Source: Mantis religiosa (taxonomy: Eukaryota > Arthropoda > Insecta > Mantodea > Mantidae). From it: DNA of 64,000 nt. The notes under the pieces are model-generated. The model made no database searches and had not been told where the DNA came from. It saw only the letters and a list, made by a program, of their open reading frames with translations. Where the stretch lies: NCBI GenBank assembly GCA_030765055.1, contig CM060951.1, positions 45,276,219 through 45,340,218 of the forward strand. The letters run 5' to 3'. The translations under genes were made by a program, and so were the position numbers. Of this stretch, positions 10,081-19,599 are shown one piece after another. The first letter of the stretch is position 1. Every line of letters starts with the position of its first letter.

Positions 10081-11952
10081 GTCGGGGTTGGAGTCCTGGG
10101 TTGACTCGTACTGGCTGCATTTGCGTTGTAAAAGGGGTGCGTGCTCGTCAGCGGCGAAGGTGGGCGTGGCAATGTTGCCTGCGTCTGGCTCTCAACTATG
10201 GGACGGTCGTTAGTGGTCGTAGTTCGGTAATTTTCTTCACGGCTTCTAAGTCTATTGTTTCCCCGAAGTGTATTGTTATTACTTGCGTGTCCACGCCGGG
10301 CGAAGGACATGTACCTCAGAGGGTACGTTTGTGGAGGCCTGTTACTGCTATTTTGATGGCTGCTGTGTCGCCATTCTTCCCTCAGCCGTGTATCATATGG
10401 TCGCGGGTTCCTATCCCTGTTGCCTGGGTTATAGTTATGGTACCCGTTTCTAGGCTGTTGTGCCCTCATCCCATCATTGAAATGTCTTCTGGGTTGTGGC
10501 CTAAAGTCTAAGTTTTCTTCAGTCCAACCTGTTTGTGTTCCATGTCCCTGAAATGCGGTCAGCAAGTCTATTGCTTCTCCCATTGGCCGTGGTCGTGCCA
10601 CTACGATATGATTCCTGATTACATCGGGATAGTGATTTCCTATAAGCGCTATGAATTGGTCTTCCGGCATGGCTGGTTCCAAGAGTTTACTCAATTGTCC
10701 TAGTCTCAAAAAGTAGTCCGTCATCGATTCGTGAGAGCCTCTGGGGTACCTACCATTATTAATTTGGTTCCTGACGTTGTATTGTGCGGCGTCACTCCAA
10801 TATTTCTGTATGAAGGCCGCCCGAAAGTGATTGTACCGTGCCGATTCTCCTACCGTCAGCCGAAACCAATTTAAAGCATGTCCTTTCAGGCCCCTCTGAA
10901 CTATTATCATCTTGTATTCTTCTGGGATTCCTCTTAAGTTAAAATATGCCTCTAAATCGTTGATGAATTGTTTGGCGTTATCGCGCGTGCTATCAAATTG
11001 TGGAACAGGCAATTCGCTTAGAAATTGCATTGACATAGGTATTGTATGGCGAGTCCCGGGCGCGTTATGAAATCGGTAACTACTGTCAGAATGTGACAAT
11101 GGGTCATCTACACTAATATTGGTTCTTTCTTCACTCTGTCTTCCATTGTCTGATGTGACAGGAAGTATATTGTCTGAGGTGACGGGAAGTGTGGAAGCGG
11201 GACTTTGTAAAGGGTTTTCTCCGCGTTTCCATAATTCCCTTACCTCTCTAACAGCTATTTCTTTCATCTTTTCTCGTACCTTATCACATTGTGAGGTGAC
11301 TACCTGTGTCAATTCATCCCGTACTTTAACTATCTCGTTGGCACATGATTTTTGACTTTCCCCTATTAAAGCTCTTACACTTTCCAATTCGGATGCAACC
11401 CCAACCTCTAATTCGTTACACTTGTCTGAAATATTGACACATGTAGTCATGGTTTCATTCCTTAACTCATCTATCTTATTATTCATTGTTACACTGATGT
11501 TATTATTCATGCTGCCAGCTTCCTTATAATCTGCCCTAATTTGTCGCACCTCTTCCTGAGTGGATCTGAGTTCACTCCTCACTACACATATTTCACCCTG
11601 GAGGTTATTTCTTACTCCAATTACTTCACTCATGACCTCACCAAACTGCCTATTTATTTGGTTACTCATTTCTCCCTGTGCCGTTGTAAATTTACTTTCT
11701 TGCTCCTTGAGTTGTTTACTAATATCTGCCAATTCACTACTGTGTGCGGCAATTTTACTGCTTAACTCGCTACCTTGAGCGGTAATCTTACGGTTCAGCT
11801 CCCCTAATTCATTGCCTAGCTCATTACCTTGGGCAGTAATTTTGTGGTTTAGCTCACCTAACTCATTGCCTAGCTCATTACCTTGGGCAGTAATTTTGTG
11901 GTTTAGCTCACCTAACTCATTACCTTGAGAGGTAATTTTGTTGTTTAGCTCC
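10071..11952 (-). pseudogene. gag, main part (capsid and nucleocapsid-like)
   Basis: This is the structural polyprotein that assembles the virus-like particle around the element RNA. The open frame shown clearly from 11732 continues upstream to the one-base deletion near 11951-11953. It starts with coiled-coil heptads (GELNHKITAQ-type units and the following NNLQGEICVVRSELRS region). A retrotransposon gag/capsid domain follows at about residues 250-410 of the 553-codon frame (FINDLEAYFNLRGIPEEYK, HALNWFRLTVGESARY, YFLRLGQLSKLLEP). The C terminus is rich in Arg, Asn and Pro with no CCHC zinc knuckle, so RNA binding may rest on basic residues. It ends at the TAA at 10071-10073, right after a slippery heptamer. 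Confidence 0.9.
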
Positions 11953-12100
11953 CTAACTCATTGCCTTGAGAGGTAATTTTGTTGTTTAGCTCCCCTAACT
12001 CATTGCCTTGAGAGGTAATTTTGTTGTTTAGCTCACCTAACTCATTACCTTGAGAGGTAATTTTGTTGTTTAGCTCCCCTAACTCATTGCCTATCAAGTT
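11775..12100 (-). repeat. 42-bp tandem repeat inside gag
   Basis: About seven units have the core 'aggtaattttgttgtttag' on the plus strand. Most have a 42-bp (14-codon) period. Two units carry an extra 12 bp, giving the protein variant with GNELGNELG. The unit length is a multiple of three, so copy-number change keeps frame. The only frame break is the one-base loss near 11951. Confidence 0.85.
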
Positions 12101-12310
12101 CATCTTCTCTAGCAACATTTGCATCATGCTATCCATACTTGCTGTATTCCTGTTCGGTACCGGAGTAGTTACCTCGGCCTGCCTAATATTACATTCTCTG
12201 TTTCCCTCAACGCCTACGTCCATTCCCTCAGATTCCTGGTACACTTCTAAAATGTTATTGTCTGCCATGTTGCTACCTATCTCAATTACTTTCTTATTTC
12301 GGAGTATCAT
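11945..12310 (-). pseudogene. gag N-terminus with 14-residue coiled-coil repeat
   Basis: The first 121 codons of gag start at the Met at 12310 or, equally plausibly, at the Met at 12268 (MADNN). The end is a series of 14-residue units of the form GNELGELNNKITSQ, a coiled-coil pattern thought to help Gag multimerise. A one-base deletion in a CCCC run near 11951 (neighbouring units read 'agctcccctaac', this one 'agctccctaac') ends the frame at 11945 and puts the rest of gag in another frame. The repeats are nearly identical at DNA level, which suggests recent expansion. Confidence 0.85.
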
Positions 12311-12827
12311 CCGCTTATTCCTTTTTACTCACTTTTCCGGGTTCTCAAAATTTCGTTAATTTTTTTTTATGCACGCTTTTCTAAGTCCTATTCCTACTGG
12401 CAGCATCTATCTACTCATGCAAATACAACAATTAATTTATAAAACAAAAAATACTTTTACATCCAATTATCTCCACTTACGTACTGTTGATGTCCGTGCC
12501 TGGTGTTGCTGTCTTCCTGAGTCAGGGTTTTATCACTTTCACATGGGGGGTTTGAAGCTGTGTTGCACTACGAAGTATTGTTGCGTCTACGTTGTTGTCT
12601 TGTCGACATTGGCTGTCCTGCGTGAAGTTGTACTCCGTTGCGTTGTTCACTGGTGCATCGTCCTAGGTGTTCTGGGCTCCGTTGGTTCCAAGGTCTAGTT
12701 GGCGGTACTTACGACGGTGAATACATCAGTCGAGACTCCGAAGAATGCTCCAAATGTTGTAGGTCACTGGTACAGTCAGGAATACGTTAACCACGTTGGG
12801 TTGATGGTACCGTCGGGACTACGTTAA
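12311..12827 (-). promoter_or_regulatory. 5' leader of the Gypsy element
   Basis: About 520 bp between primer-binding site and gag, without a long open frame. A 15-bp direct repeat (acgttaaccacgttg) occurs at about 12784 and 12821, the second copy overlapping the primer-binding site. A packaging signal is expected in this position but none can be recognised. Confidence 0.5.
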
Positions 12828-12843
12828 CCACGTTGTGGCGCCA
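12828..12843 (-). promoter_or_regulatory. Primer-binding site, tRNA-Lys-like
   Basis: On the minus strand it reads TGGCGCCACAACGTGG. TGGCGCC is complementary to a tRNA-Lys 3' end plus CCA. The rest matches the Lys-type primer-binding site TGGCGCCCAACGTGG apart from an A next to the C. It lies 5 nt from the inferred LTR end at 12849 and fixes that LTR boundary. Confidence 0.8.
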
Positions 12844-12848
12844 ATTTA

Positions 12849-14022
12849 TGAGGCGGTCCTTGCCCGTAAAGCACCTCGTTGAGCCCTCCCGGCACTCAAC
12901 ACCTCATAAGATATGACATGTGATAGGTGAGGACTACGGATGGGAGGTTTCCAACAGGTCGGGGTTTTTCTCAGGGTAGGTTTGCATGAGTACTCGCTTT
13001 TTGAGTTCCAGGTAGTGGGTGCGTCCTGACAGGGTGTGGGTATTATCACATATAAGACACCACGACCTTTGAATACCAAGTTTATTGTTATAATTAGTCC
13101 TCTCCACTCGCCACTATTGACGATGTTGTTCGCACATTAGGCTCGAGGTTTGAGACTTTCACGTTGTTGCGCGCATGACACGACTTATATGTATCGGTGT
13201 ACGCGTTGTTCCTAAACGTGGGTAGTAACTTACTTCGCATAACGTAGTATTCCCGGAGGATTATTAAACAAAAGAACGGAGTTTGGTAACATCTAAATGA
13301 CGTTGTAACGAGTGCAGTTTCTCTCCTTCGCTACCACAGAGTGTTCGATAACCACTTAATGTGAGTTACTCCGTCTATCCACGAACGCGGACTCTGATGA
13401 AATTTCTGTACTTGTTGCCTTCATCACACGCCGAAAGAGAGTGATTTTCCTAGCAAACGTCGAATGTCGCCATTGCACGAATTTCCCCTTCCTTTCGCCG
13501 AATTTTGGACACTTTAGAGGTCATGTGACCGGTTGCTTGTCCCTTATAGGTTGTGTTTTATCCCTACTCTTGAATAAATAGCAATTTCTAGTGTATGAGG
13601 CATGTATTCCTGTTGAATTTCTCTTTCCCACAGTCTAGCTAATTAATGCATAAGCATGTTTGGAACTGTGTGCCTTAGATTCCAGAGTCTATTCTCTCGT
13701 CACGTGTTATTTTCAGGTCAATACTTATGCTGGCGCCGAGGGTCTACCCTTGGAGGATCCCACCTTTGTCGGCAAGAAATACCCAAAGAACCTGTTTGTG
13801 CGGAACAGTGTTCATTTTGCCCTCTCTCTTAACACGTTGGGTTCATGCTTTAAATAATATGTATTGGGATTGCCTGTTTAGTACCTGCACTTGTATGCTT
13901 AATCATTATACTATATTTATTATAACTTTAATTCCTATTGTGGCATCTATCCGCCCTTAATTATGCATGTAATCAGACTTTCGGGGTTATTATGATGATA
14001 TAGCCTACCAGGGACGGTATCA
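12849..14022 (-). repeat. 5' LTR of the Gypsy element, complete
   Basis: The inferred length is 1174 bp, starting TGATACC (14022) and ending CCTCA (12849) on the minus strand. The first 594 bp are shared with the 3' LTR. The remainder holds a TATA-like ACATATAAGTCG near 13185 and a poly(A) signal AATAAA at 13081-13086 (minus), so the promoter and R region are here. If the LTR were only the 594-bp match it would lack a CA end and would not adjoin the primer-binding site. Confidence 0.75.
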
Positions 14023-14870
14023 CAGGCTGATAATTTACAGAGAAGGTTAAAAAACCAAATACATCGGGTTCGTTTGACATAGGCAATCCGACATGAACAA
14101 CAATACGTAGGCAAAGTCTGTAAGTGAGCAATATTCTGGCGAACAAATAGTTACTTAGCCATGAACACTTTGTCATAGACAACACAAGGTACTAGCAGCA
14201 AGCACATTTAGCCATCCAGACTACGCCTCAGTGAAACAAACAACGTCCAAATAGGTAAACATGACAAAGAACATTTCAAAATCTAATAGGCAAATATGTT
14301 CTCGTTATTATTTTTTGGGAAAACATTTTGATTGTAAATAACATGAAATTTAGATAATATTTGAGTACTTACCGTTTGCACTAATTCTAAGTAGAAAGGC
14401 AGGAATATAGCTCTAGTATTTCTATCAGTATTTTTGGGCGTTAAATTTACTTCAATTTTTGACTAGATTTAAAAGTTAAAGCATATATAATAATGAATGC
14501 ATTGCTGAAGCTTGAAACTTAAACGAGCCACCTCATCATGCTATAGTGCAGTTACTCTGAGAACTGAATTAAGTACAGTTAGTAAGTTTTTTCATTATTA
14601 ACTGTGTTTGTTTTGATGAAGTCGACTTCATCATGTTTGAAAACCATTATAAAGTTGTTTTAATAAAGTTCTTGGGGATTCAAATGCCATTTACTTCACG
14701 TTCAACATCGATGATTGTTTTAATAAATATTGTATAAGCCCAGGAATAGTTATATATATATATTTATATATATATATAAATTTACCTAACGGTTCACATG
14801 CACAGTCTAGTTCATGCTGGGCATCTAAGTGAGGCTTATGATTACATCCTACTGCACCGGAGTTAAATTA
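14023..14870. other. AT-rich spacer, nothing recognised
   Basis: It contains a short TA-rich stretch at about 14748-14780 and no coding similarity. Confidence 0.4.
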
Positions 14871-14872
14871 CA

Positions 14873-15595
14873 CTGGGCAACAATGAAAATGTTTCGGGCT
14901 TAAAAATAATGAATTTACATTTATTTCCATATGCTGAATTCAAAATCACCATAAAAATGATAGACTAGCTCTTGTTTGGAAAATAAACTGACATTTCATA
15001 TTTTAGAGTGAAGATTTTAAATTTGGGGGGGATATTTTGGGAGTTGACACACCTGTCAAATAACAAAACACAATGAAAGAGAAATTTTGGAAATTAAGTG
15101 ATGCAAAAGTTAAGGAAGGCATTTTTGTCGGACCACCAATAAGAGAACTTGTAAAGGATCCTGCATTTCAACAAATTTTGGAGGGGAAAGGAAAGGAAGC
15201 TTGGGAAGCCTTTAAGCGTGTTGTTCATAGACTTTTAGGCAACAAAAGAGATGACAACTACAGGTATTTTATCACAGTGCTCCTGCAAAAATACCGTAAG
15301 CTTGGATGCAACATGTCCCTTAAGATCCATTTTCTCCACTCCCACTTAGTCTTTTTCCCTCCTAGTTGTGGAGCTGTTAGTGATGAACATGGGGAGAGAT
15401 TGCATCAGGACATTTCTGTTATGGAATAAAAATATTAGGGCCATTAGAATGAAGTAATGCTTGCGGATTATTATTGGTATTTTTATAGCGATTCTGCGGA
15501 ACTCCATCACAAGAGGCAAGCTAAAAGACGACGAAGTCAATAGGTCACCACATTCAAAAACTTTTTTTTTTTTTTTTTTTTTTTTTGTTGCCCAG
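14873..15595 (+). mobile_element. Candidate inverted-repeat element carrying a broken gene
   Basis: CTGGGCAACAA (14873-14883) is matched exactly in reverse complement by TTGTTGCCCAG (15585-15595). The only recognisable coding sequence between them is the pseudogene at 15073-15543. A 26-nt T tract sits just inside the right end. No target-site duplication is obvious, so the element boundary is an inference. Confidence 0.4.
15073..15543 (+). pseudogene. C-terminal half of an uncharacterised arthropod repeat-family protein
   Basis: The protein family is multicopy in many arthropod and cnidarian genomes and has no known function that I can name. Its signatures are visible here: LSDAKVKEGIFVGPPIREL near residues 8-26, CNMSLKIHFLHSHL near 78-92 and SDEHGERLHQDISVME near 103-118. 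The frame stops at 15427-15429, but the same reading frame keeps family-like sequence (MLADYYWYFYSDSAEL) up to 15540, broken by three stops at 15427, 15436 and 15445. It is therefore a 157-codon relic and not a 118-codon gene. A fragment of the N-terminal half of the same family lies on the minus strand at about 29340-29810. Confidence 0.75.
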
Positions 15596-15599
15596 AGTT

Positions 15600-16150
15600 A
15601 TTACTAAAGCCAAAAGTTACTTAATATATGAGGTATAAAATTTTCGCATAATGAATATTCAAGATTTACAAAGAAATAGAGGTGAATCTGGGAAATCTTA
15701 GTGTCTGCACGCTCAGAACCCCACGCTGACCTCTTTGGTACAGATACAGTTTTTAGCTCATTGAAAAAAATTCAATATCATCAATTTTTATTTTAAATAT
15801 CATTACACATGCTTTAGCTTTAAATAGTTATTTAGTATACCCTGCTAACAAACTTGTTTCAACATAATCACATATGAAATAAAACATGCAAATAACACAA
15901 AGTAACAAATATTTTATTCAGGGACAAACATGCTGTTTTATACACAACGGTCTTGGTCTTTTAGCAATTTATGAAATGAAGCGGATGTGCTCTGAGCTCA
16001 ACTTTAGGGTTTTCAATAGTTATGGAATTATACACATACACACACTCAGCGTTTTTCTCTTTATAAGATTAATATAAATAATAATAGAAGTAACGGATAT
16101 TAATAAAGCAGTGATTTGTAGGACATTTTCTGAATAACAGACACCTCTTG
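15600..16150. other. AT-rich spacer, possibly the far part of the BEL/Pao LTR
   Basis: No coding similarity was seen. The stretch next to 16156 may be the continuation of the BEL/Pao LTR that was split by the TTAA element. Confidence 0.35.
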
Positions 16151-16155
16151 ACCTT

Positions 16156-17398
16156 TTAAGGGTATGTATGACTTAAATTTCATGAAAATCGTGAAAATAA
16201 CGACTTTTTTATTTTAATTCTATAAAATAATTTAGACATTCCCGAATGTGAAAAATGCATAATTTGCCTCCGAACGCCATTTTTAAATGCTTATTTAGAT
16301 GTCGGTGGCCTTTAAACTCTGTCAGAGTCACGTCCTCTTTTGCCTACATCCACATTCTTTGTCTGTTTTCCGTTCTTAAATTTTCAATTCAAGAAAAGAA
16401 AAATAAGGCTTTCAGACAAAATAGTTCCTAAAATGTTGCCAATATATCAGAGGCTGGCTTCTACAACATTACTAGAGAGGTACAAAACAGGAAAAACACA
16501 GAATGCCAATGAATCTTTGCATCATGTCATATGGAATAAGTGCCCAAAGGAAGTTTTCATATCAAAACAAAAATTGGATCTTGCTGTTATTAAAAGCATC
16601 AGTGAGTTTAACATGGGTAGTCTTAAGTCATTGGAGCTGCAGCGAAATATCAGGGGTGAAAGTGTAGTAGACTCAGCAAGGAAAACTTCAGTGCAGCGAG
16701 ATCAGACTCGTATCCTGCAAAGCAAGAAGCGAAGTTGTGCAGAAGAAAAGCAACATCTAAAGAAGAAAAAGGTGGAAAAAGCAGCAACAGAGGAGAGGAA
16801 AAAGAAATCTGAGGGTCCAACCTGTCAGCCTGGTGGATTTTAATGTGAGTTTTGCAATCAAATCTTTAATCGCTGTTTTCTCAATGTTCATATTTTCAGC
16901 ATTTTTCTTCCTGTAAAATGCTCCTTGCGATGCAGTTTTTGTACTACATTCATGAAATTTCCTACACAGGTTCAGAATATCATGAGGAATGGAAATTTCC
17001 CTAGGTTTTATTCTGAAATGTATATAAGCATATATTTTTAATTTTCAAACACAAAACTTACAGTTTTTTAGACAAAAAAGAATATTTGTAAATTAAAAAC
17101 ATTTTGTGACCTAAACTAAAGAAGACACAGAAAAACCCAGAGCAATTTCAAAAGTATGTGTATTATGAACATAGGGTTAAAATATTAGACCAAAATTCAA
17201 AATATTTTGTCCCAAGGGACTTTTTTAGTGACGTAACAAAAAACATACAAAATTTATCATAATTTCTAAACTGCTGCAGAAAAATGGCTTAAATTTAGGT
17301 TGTAACATGTTTACATTATACTACACTTATGGTGTAAATTTGAAAAAGCTAGCATTATTAGTTCAGAATTTGAAAATTTCAGTCATACATACCCTTAA
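16156..17398 (+). mobile_element. TTAA-flanked DNA transposon (Kolobok-like)
   Basis: The element 16160-17394 (1235 bp) is flanked on both sides by TTAA. Its ends are inverted repeats: GGGTATGTATGACTTAAATTT on the left and the same with one mismatch (T to G at position 15) on the right, 20 of 21 bases. The TTAA target with GGG termini is shared by piggyBac and Kolobok superfamilies. The encoded fragment lacks piggyBac features and resembles the NES/CPK-type C terminus of Mutator-like or Kolobok-like transposases, so Kolobok is the working call. It is too short to be autonomous. Confidence 0.7.
16376..16846 (+). pseudogene. C-terminal fragment of a Kolobok/Mutator-like transposase
   Basis: About 155 codons lie inside the TTAA element. 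The recognisable part is LPIYQRLASTTLLERYKTG followed by GKTQNANESLHHVIWNKCP, a motif set found at the C-terminal end of a transposase-like protein family common in arthropods and cnidarians. A lysine/glutamate-rich tail (residues about 110-155) and a TAA after PGGF follow. There is no start codon with family similarity and no catalytic core, so the element has lost its 5' two-thirds. The 'ttttcaattcaag' before the similarity could be a decayed splice acceptor, in which case this was a terminal exon. Confidence 0.65.
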
Positions 17399-17569
17399 GA
17401 TGCACAAGTATCGTGACAACAGATGTTTTATAAAACAATGTCGAGAATGAGAGAAAGTTACTAAATATCTTACCTCGGTTTATTAATAAAACATTCTTAA
17501 TTGTTACAAAACTGATTAACTCATTTGCACGAATCAACTGTACCATGGCAACTCAGTACCAACCTAACA
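17399..17569 (-). repeat. BEL/Pao 3' LTR, part next to the purine tract
   Basis: On the minus strand, a purine-rich AAAAGGTGGGAGAA (about 17570-17583) is followed by TGTTAGG, a normal LTR start. The LTR contains AATAAA at 17479-17484 (minus). It runs into the TTAA site at 17395-17398, so the TTAA transposon appears to sit inside this LTR. Confidence 0.6.
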
Positions 17570-17649
17570 TTCTCCCACCTTTTGATTGGGACTTCATACG
17601 ACAAATCACAACACTCTCATAAATATATGTATGACACAATCATAAATTT

Positions 17650-18130
17650 TCAGAACTTTAATCTCAGTGGCGTACCAATTATTCTGTTTCTTCTTGTCAC
17701 AGAAGGTTTATACGAAGAAGATGGATGTTGAATCTCGTCACCATTTATGCTGAACTCTTCAGCAGATGTGCTCAACTCTAAAGGAAAGATCCGTTGTACA
17801 GGTCTAATAAATTCACCAGTAGCACTTTTAACCTTCACAACACTAACTTTAACATCTCTGCCAGGATACACTACACTTCAGTTACTCTAGCTAAAGGCCA
17901 GAAAAGTCTGTTATACTTGGAAAAGTATCCGCAATACCAAGATTCTTGATTTGTAACATCAACTGATGTTGTCACTACATTACACTTTCTTTCAGAGTTT
18001 ACCTTCCTTTCGTTGGCTGAACTGTCTGAGTTTGGCGAAGTATCCTCATTCTTTCTTAACCATTCAGGCCCCTCACACCATCTGGATTGTAACATTTTTT
18101 CACTGAACATCGACGAGATGGTAAATCTGT
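17650..18130 (-). pseudogene. BEL/Pao pol relic with integrase deleted
   Basis: Two pieces of a BEL/Pao polyprotein adjoin. The upstream piece (about 18130-17925) has the WCEGPEWLRK motif and the SWYCGYFSKYNRL segment that in BEL/Pao precede the integrase. The downstream piece has FWPLARVTEV (about 17900-17871) and continues in another frame as YPGRD...SATGEFIRPVQRIFPLE, the short domain after the integrase core (DUF5641-like). The integrase itself is missing between them. A 5-bp duplication (gtgta/gtgta) near 17870 breaks the frame inside the C-terminal domain. It lies just upstream of a purine tract and LTR start, so it is the 3' end of a degenerate element. Confidence 0.75.
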
Positions 18131-18149
18131 CAGGTTGTTTTGTGCTGGG

Positions 18150-18239
18150 ATATGCTATATATTGGACGATATTTATATATAATATATATGGTATATACGT
18201 ATATGCCATATGGTATATATTGATAAATATATACGTATA
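18150..18239. repeat. (TA)-rich microsatellite
   Basis: Imperfect TATATACG/TATATGG repeats directly abut the left end of the mariner element, whose TA target is within it. Confidence 0.7.
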
Positions 18240-18453
18240 CGAGGGGGGACCCAAAAGAAACCAGATTGTTGTCATAAAAACTTTACTGATGAACCTTTTT
18301 ACAAAATTACTTCAGTCACCTTCAAAATACTCTCCATTACATACGATGCACATGTCAAGTCTCTTCTCACACTGATGGAAGCAAGTTTGGAACTCTTCAA
18401 TTCGGATACTGTCCAGTGCCCTTTGCGAAGCTGTTTTTACCGCCTCCGCATCC

Positions 18454-18800
18454 TCATAACGCTCCCCTTTTGGCATTTTTTTCGTTCGTGGATATAGGAA
18501 AAGCGTAGCACGAGGCGAGATCCGGAGAATACGGAGCGTTGGGAACGACAGACCACCTCTGAGGTGCCAAATAGTGGGTTACTCGTAAGGCCGTGTGTGC
18601 TGGAGCGTTGTCGTGATGCAGTAACCAGATCGCCAAAGTTCCGGGCGTTTCCTCCTCACATCCTCTCGTAGACGCCTTAAAACATCCTAGTAAAAGTGCT
18701 GGTTAACAGCCTAGCCAGGGGGTAAAAATTCCCGATGCACAATTCCACGAACATCAAAAAAGACAATAATCATCGTCTTCACATTTGACCTCACTAGCTT

Positions 18801-18851
<51 letters not shown>

Positions 18852-19263
18852 TGTCTGGGAGAGTTGGGAGTCCTCCACTGGCTGGACGCTTGCTTGGTTT
18901 CTGGGTCATACCCGTAACACCAACTCTCATCCCCTATAATGACCTTGTTCAAGAAGTTTGGATAACGTGCAATCTCTGTTTTCAAGTCCTGACATACATT
19001 CATGCGGATGGCTTTGTGCTCCTGTGTGAGAAGACGCGGAACAAATTTAGCAGCAACACGTCTCATGTGCAAATCCTCCCTCAAAATCCGCTGGCACGAG
19101 CTCGAACTGATTCCTGTCGCTGCTGAAATTTGGTCGATCGTTTGGTGACGATCCTCGTTGATCTTTTGGCGGACTTTTCAATGTTCTCCTCATTTTGCGA
19201 TGTTGAAGGGCGTTCAGAGCGAGCTAGGTCTTCAACACATCTAACCACGTTTAAGGTGCCCAA
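18454..19263 (-). pseudogene. Mariner transposase (DD34D), frameshifted
   Basis: The transposase would cut at TA sites. Visible parts in order: a SERPSTSQNEEN segment typical of the DNA-binding half; MRRVAAKFVPRLLTQEHK; the first catalytic Asp in VIIGDESWCYGYDPETKQ; and the second in WLLHHDNAPAHTAL. The SPDLASCYAFP segment shows that the third catalytic Asp, normally after APC, is replaced. An A-tract on the coding strand adds about 16 lysine codons after NSPRH. The pieces lie in different frames, so at least two indels are present. Confidence 0.85.
18803..18850. repeat. 48-nt T tract
   Basis: An uninterrupted run of T lies inside the mariner transposase (poly-A on its coding strand). It is probably a slippage expansion of a short A run. 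Confidence 0.9.
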
Positions 19264-19599
19264 ACCACTGGAAAACCTGTGTGCGGCTCATAGCGTCCTC
19301 CTGAAAAACTTCCTGAAGCGTTTGGTGTGTCTCCGTTGCAGTTTTTAAAGCAGGAAACAAAATTTCACATACACACTCTTTGTTCTTTTAAAGTTGCCAT
19401 AACGACTTCGTAGAGGTAACCCGCCAACAGTCAGAGAAACACAATACCACACTTGCACGTTCAGCTCTACACTGACACCGTCTGCACAGCTGTTTCATGA
19501 AGGTCTCTACTAACACCATGTAGCGTGAGAACCCTGCACTACGTCTACGAGTGGCAGTGCTCTCGGAGTCCGGTTTCTTTTGGGTTCCCCCTCGTATGT

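Larger units (their letters stand above)
5055..14022 (-). mobile_element. Ty3/Gypsy-type LTR retrotransposon, minus strand
   Basis: The element is about 9 kb. In transcription order it has: 5' LTR 14022-12849; primer-binding site 12843-12828; leader; gag 12310-10071; pol 10059-6521; purine-rich tract at 5649-5660; truncated 3' LTR 5648-5055. The order protease, reverse transcriptase, RNase H, integrase is that of Ty3/Gypsy elements. The shared 594 bp of the LTRs differ visibly at only about two positions, so insertion is recent. Despite this, gag has a one-base deletion, pol has an amber codon and the integrase end has a frameshift. No target-site duplication can be checked because the 3' LTR is cut short. 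Confidence 0.93.
18240..19594 (-). mobile_element. Near full-length mariner element with broken transposase
   Basis: The 1355-bp element lies between TA dinucleotides (18238-18239, 19595-19596). The inverted ends begin CGAGGGGGGACCCAAAAGAA and CGAGGGGGAACCCAAAAGAA. The length is typical of mariner. Transposase pieces lie in different frames on the minus strand: helix-turn-helix region around 19263-19081, the first catalytic Asp region around 19084-18850 and the second Asp region at 18636-18454. A 48-nt T tract (18803-18850) interrupts the gene. The ends differ from those of the 955 and 48436 copies, so this is a different mariner family. Confidence 0.88.

Noticed and set aside
6516..12359. 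Many plus-strand frames of 60-176 codons
   Set aside because: They are antisense shadows of the minus-strand gag and pol reading frames.
13429..14022. 594-bp repeat taken as the complete LTR
   Set aside because: It would lack a terminal CA and the primer-binding site would be about 580 bp away; extending to 12849 gives TG...CA, a poly(A) signal and an adjacent primer-binding site.
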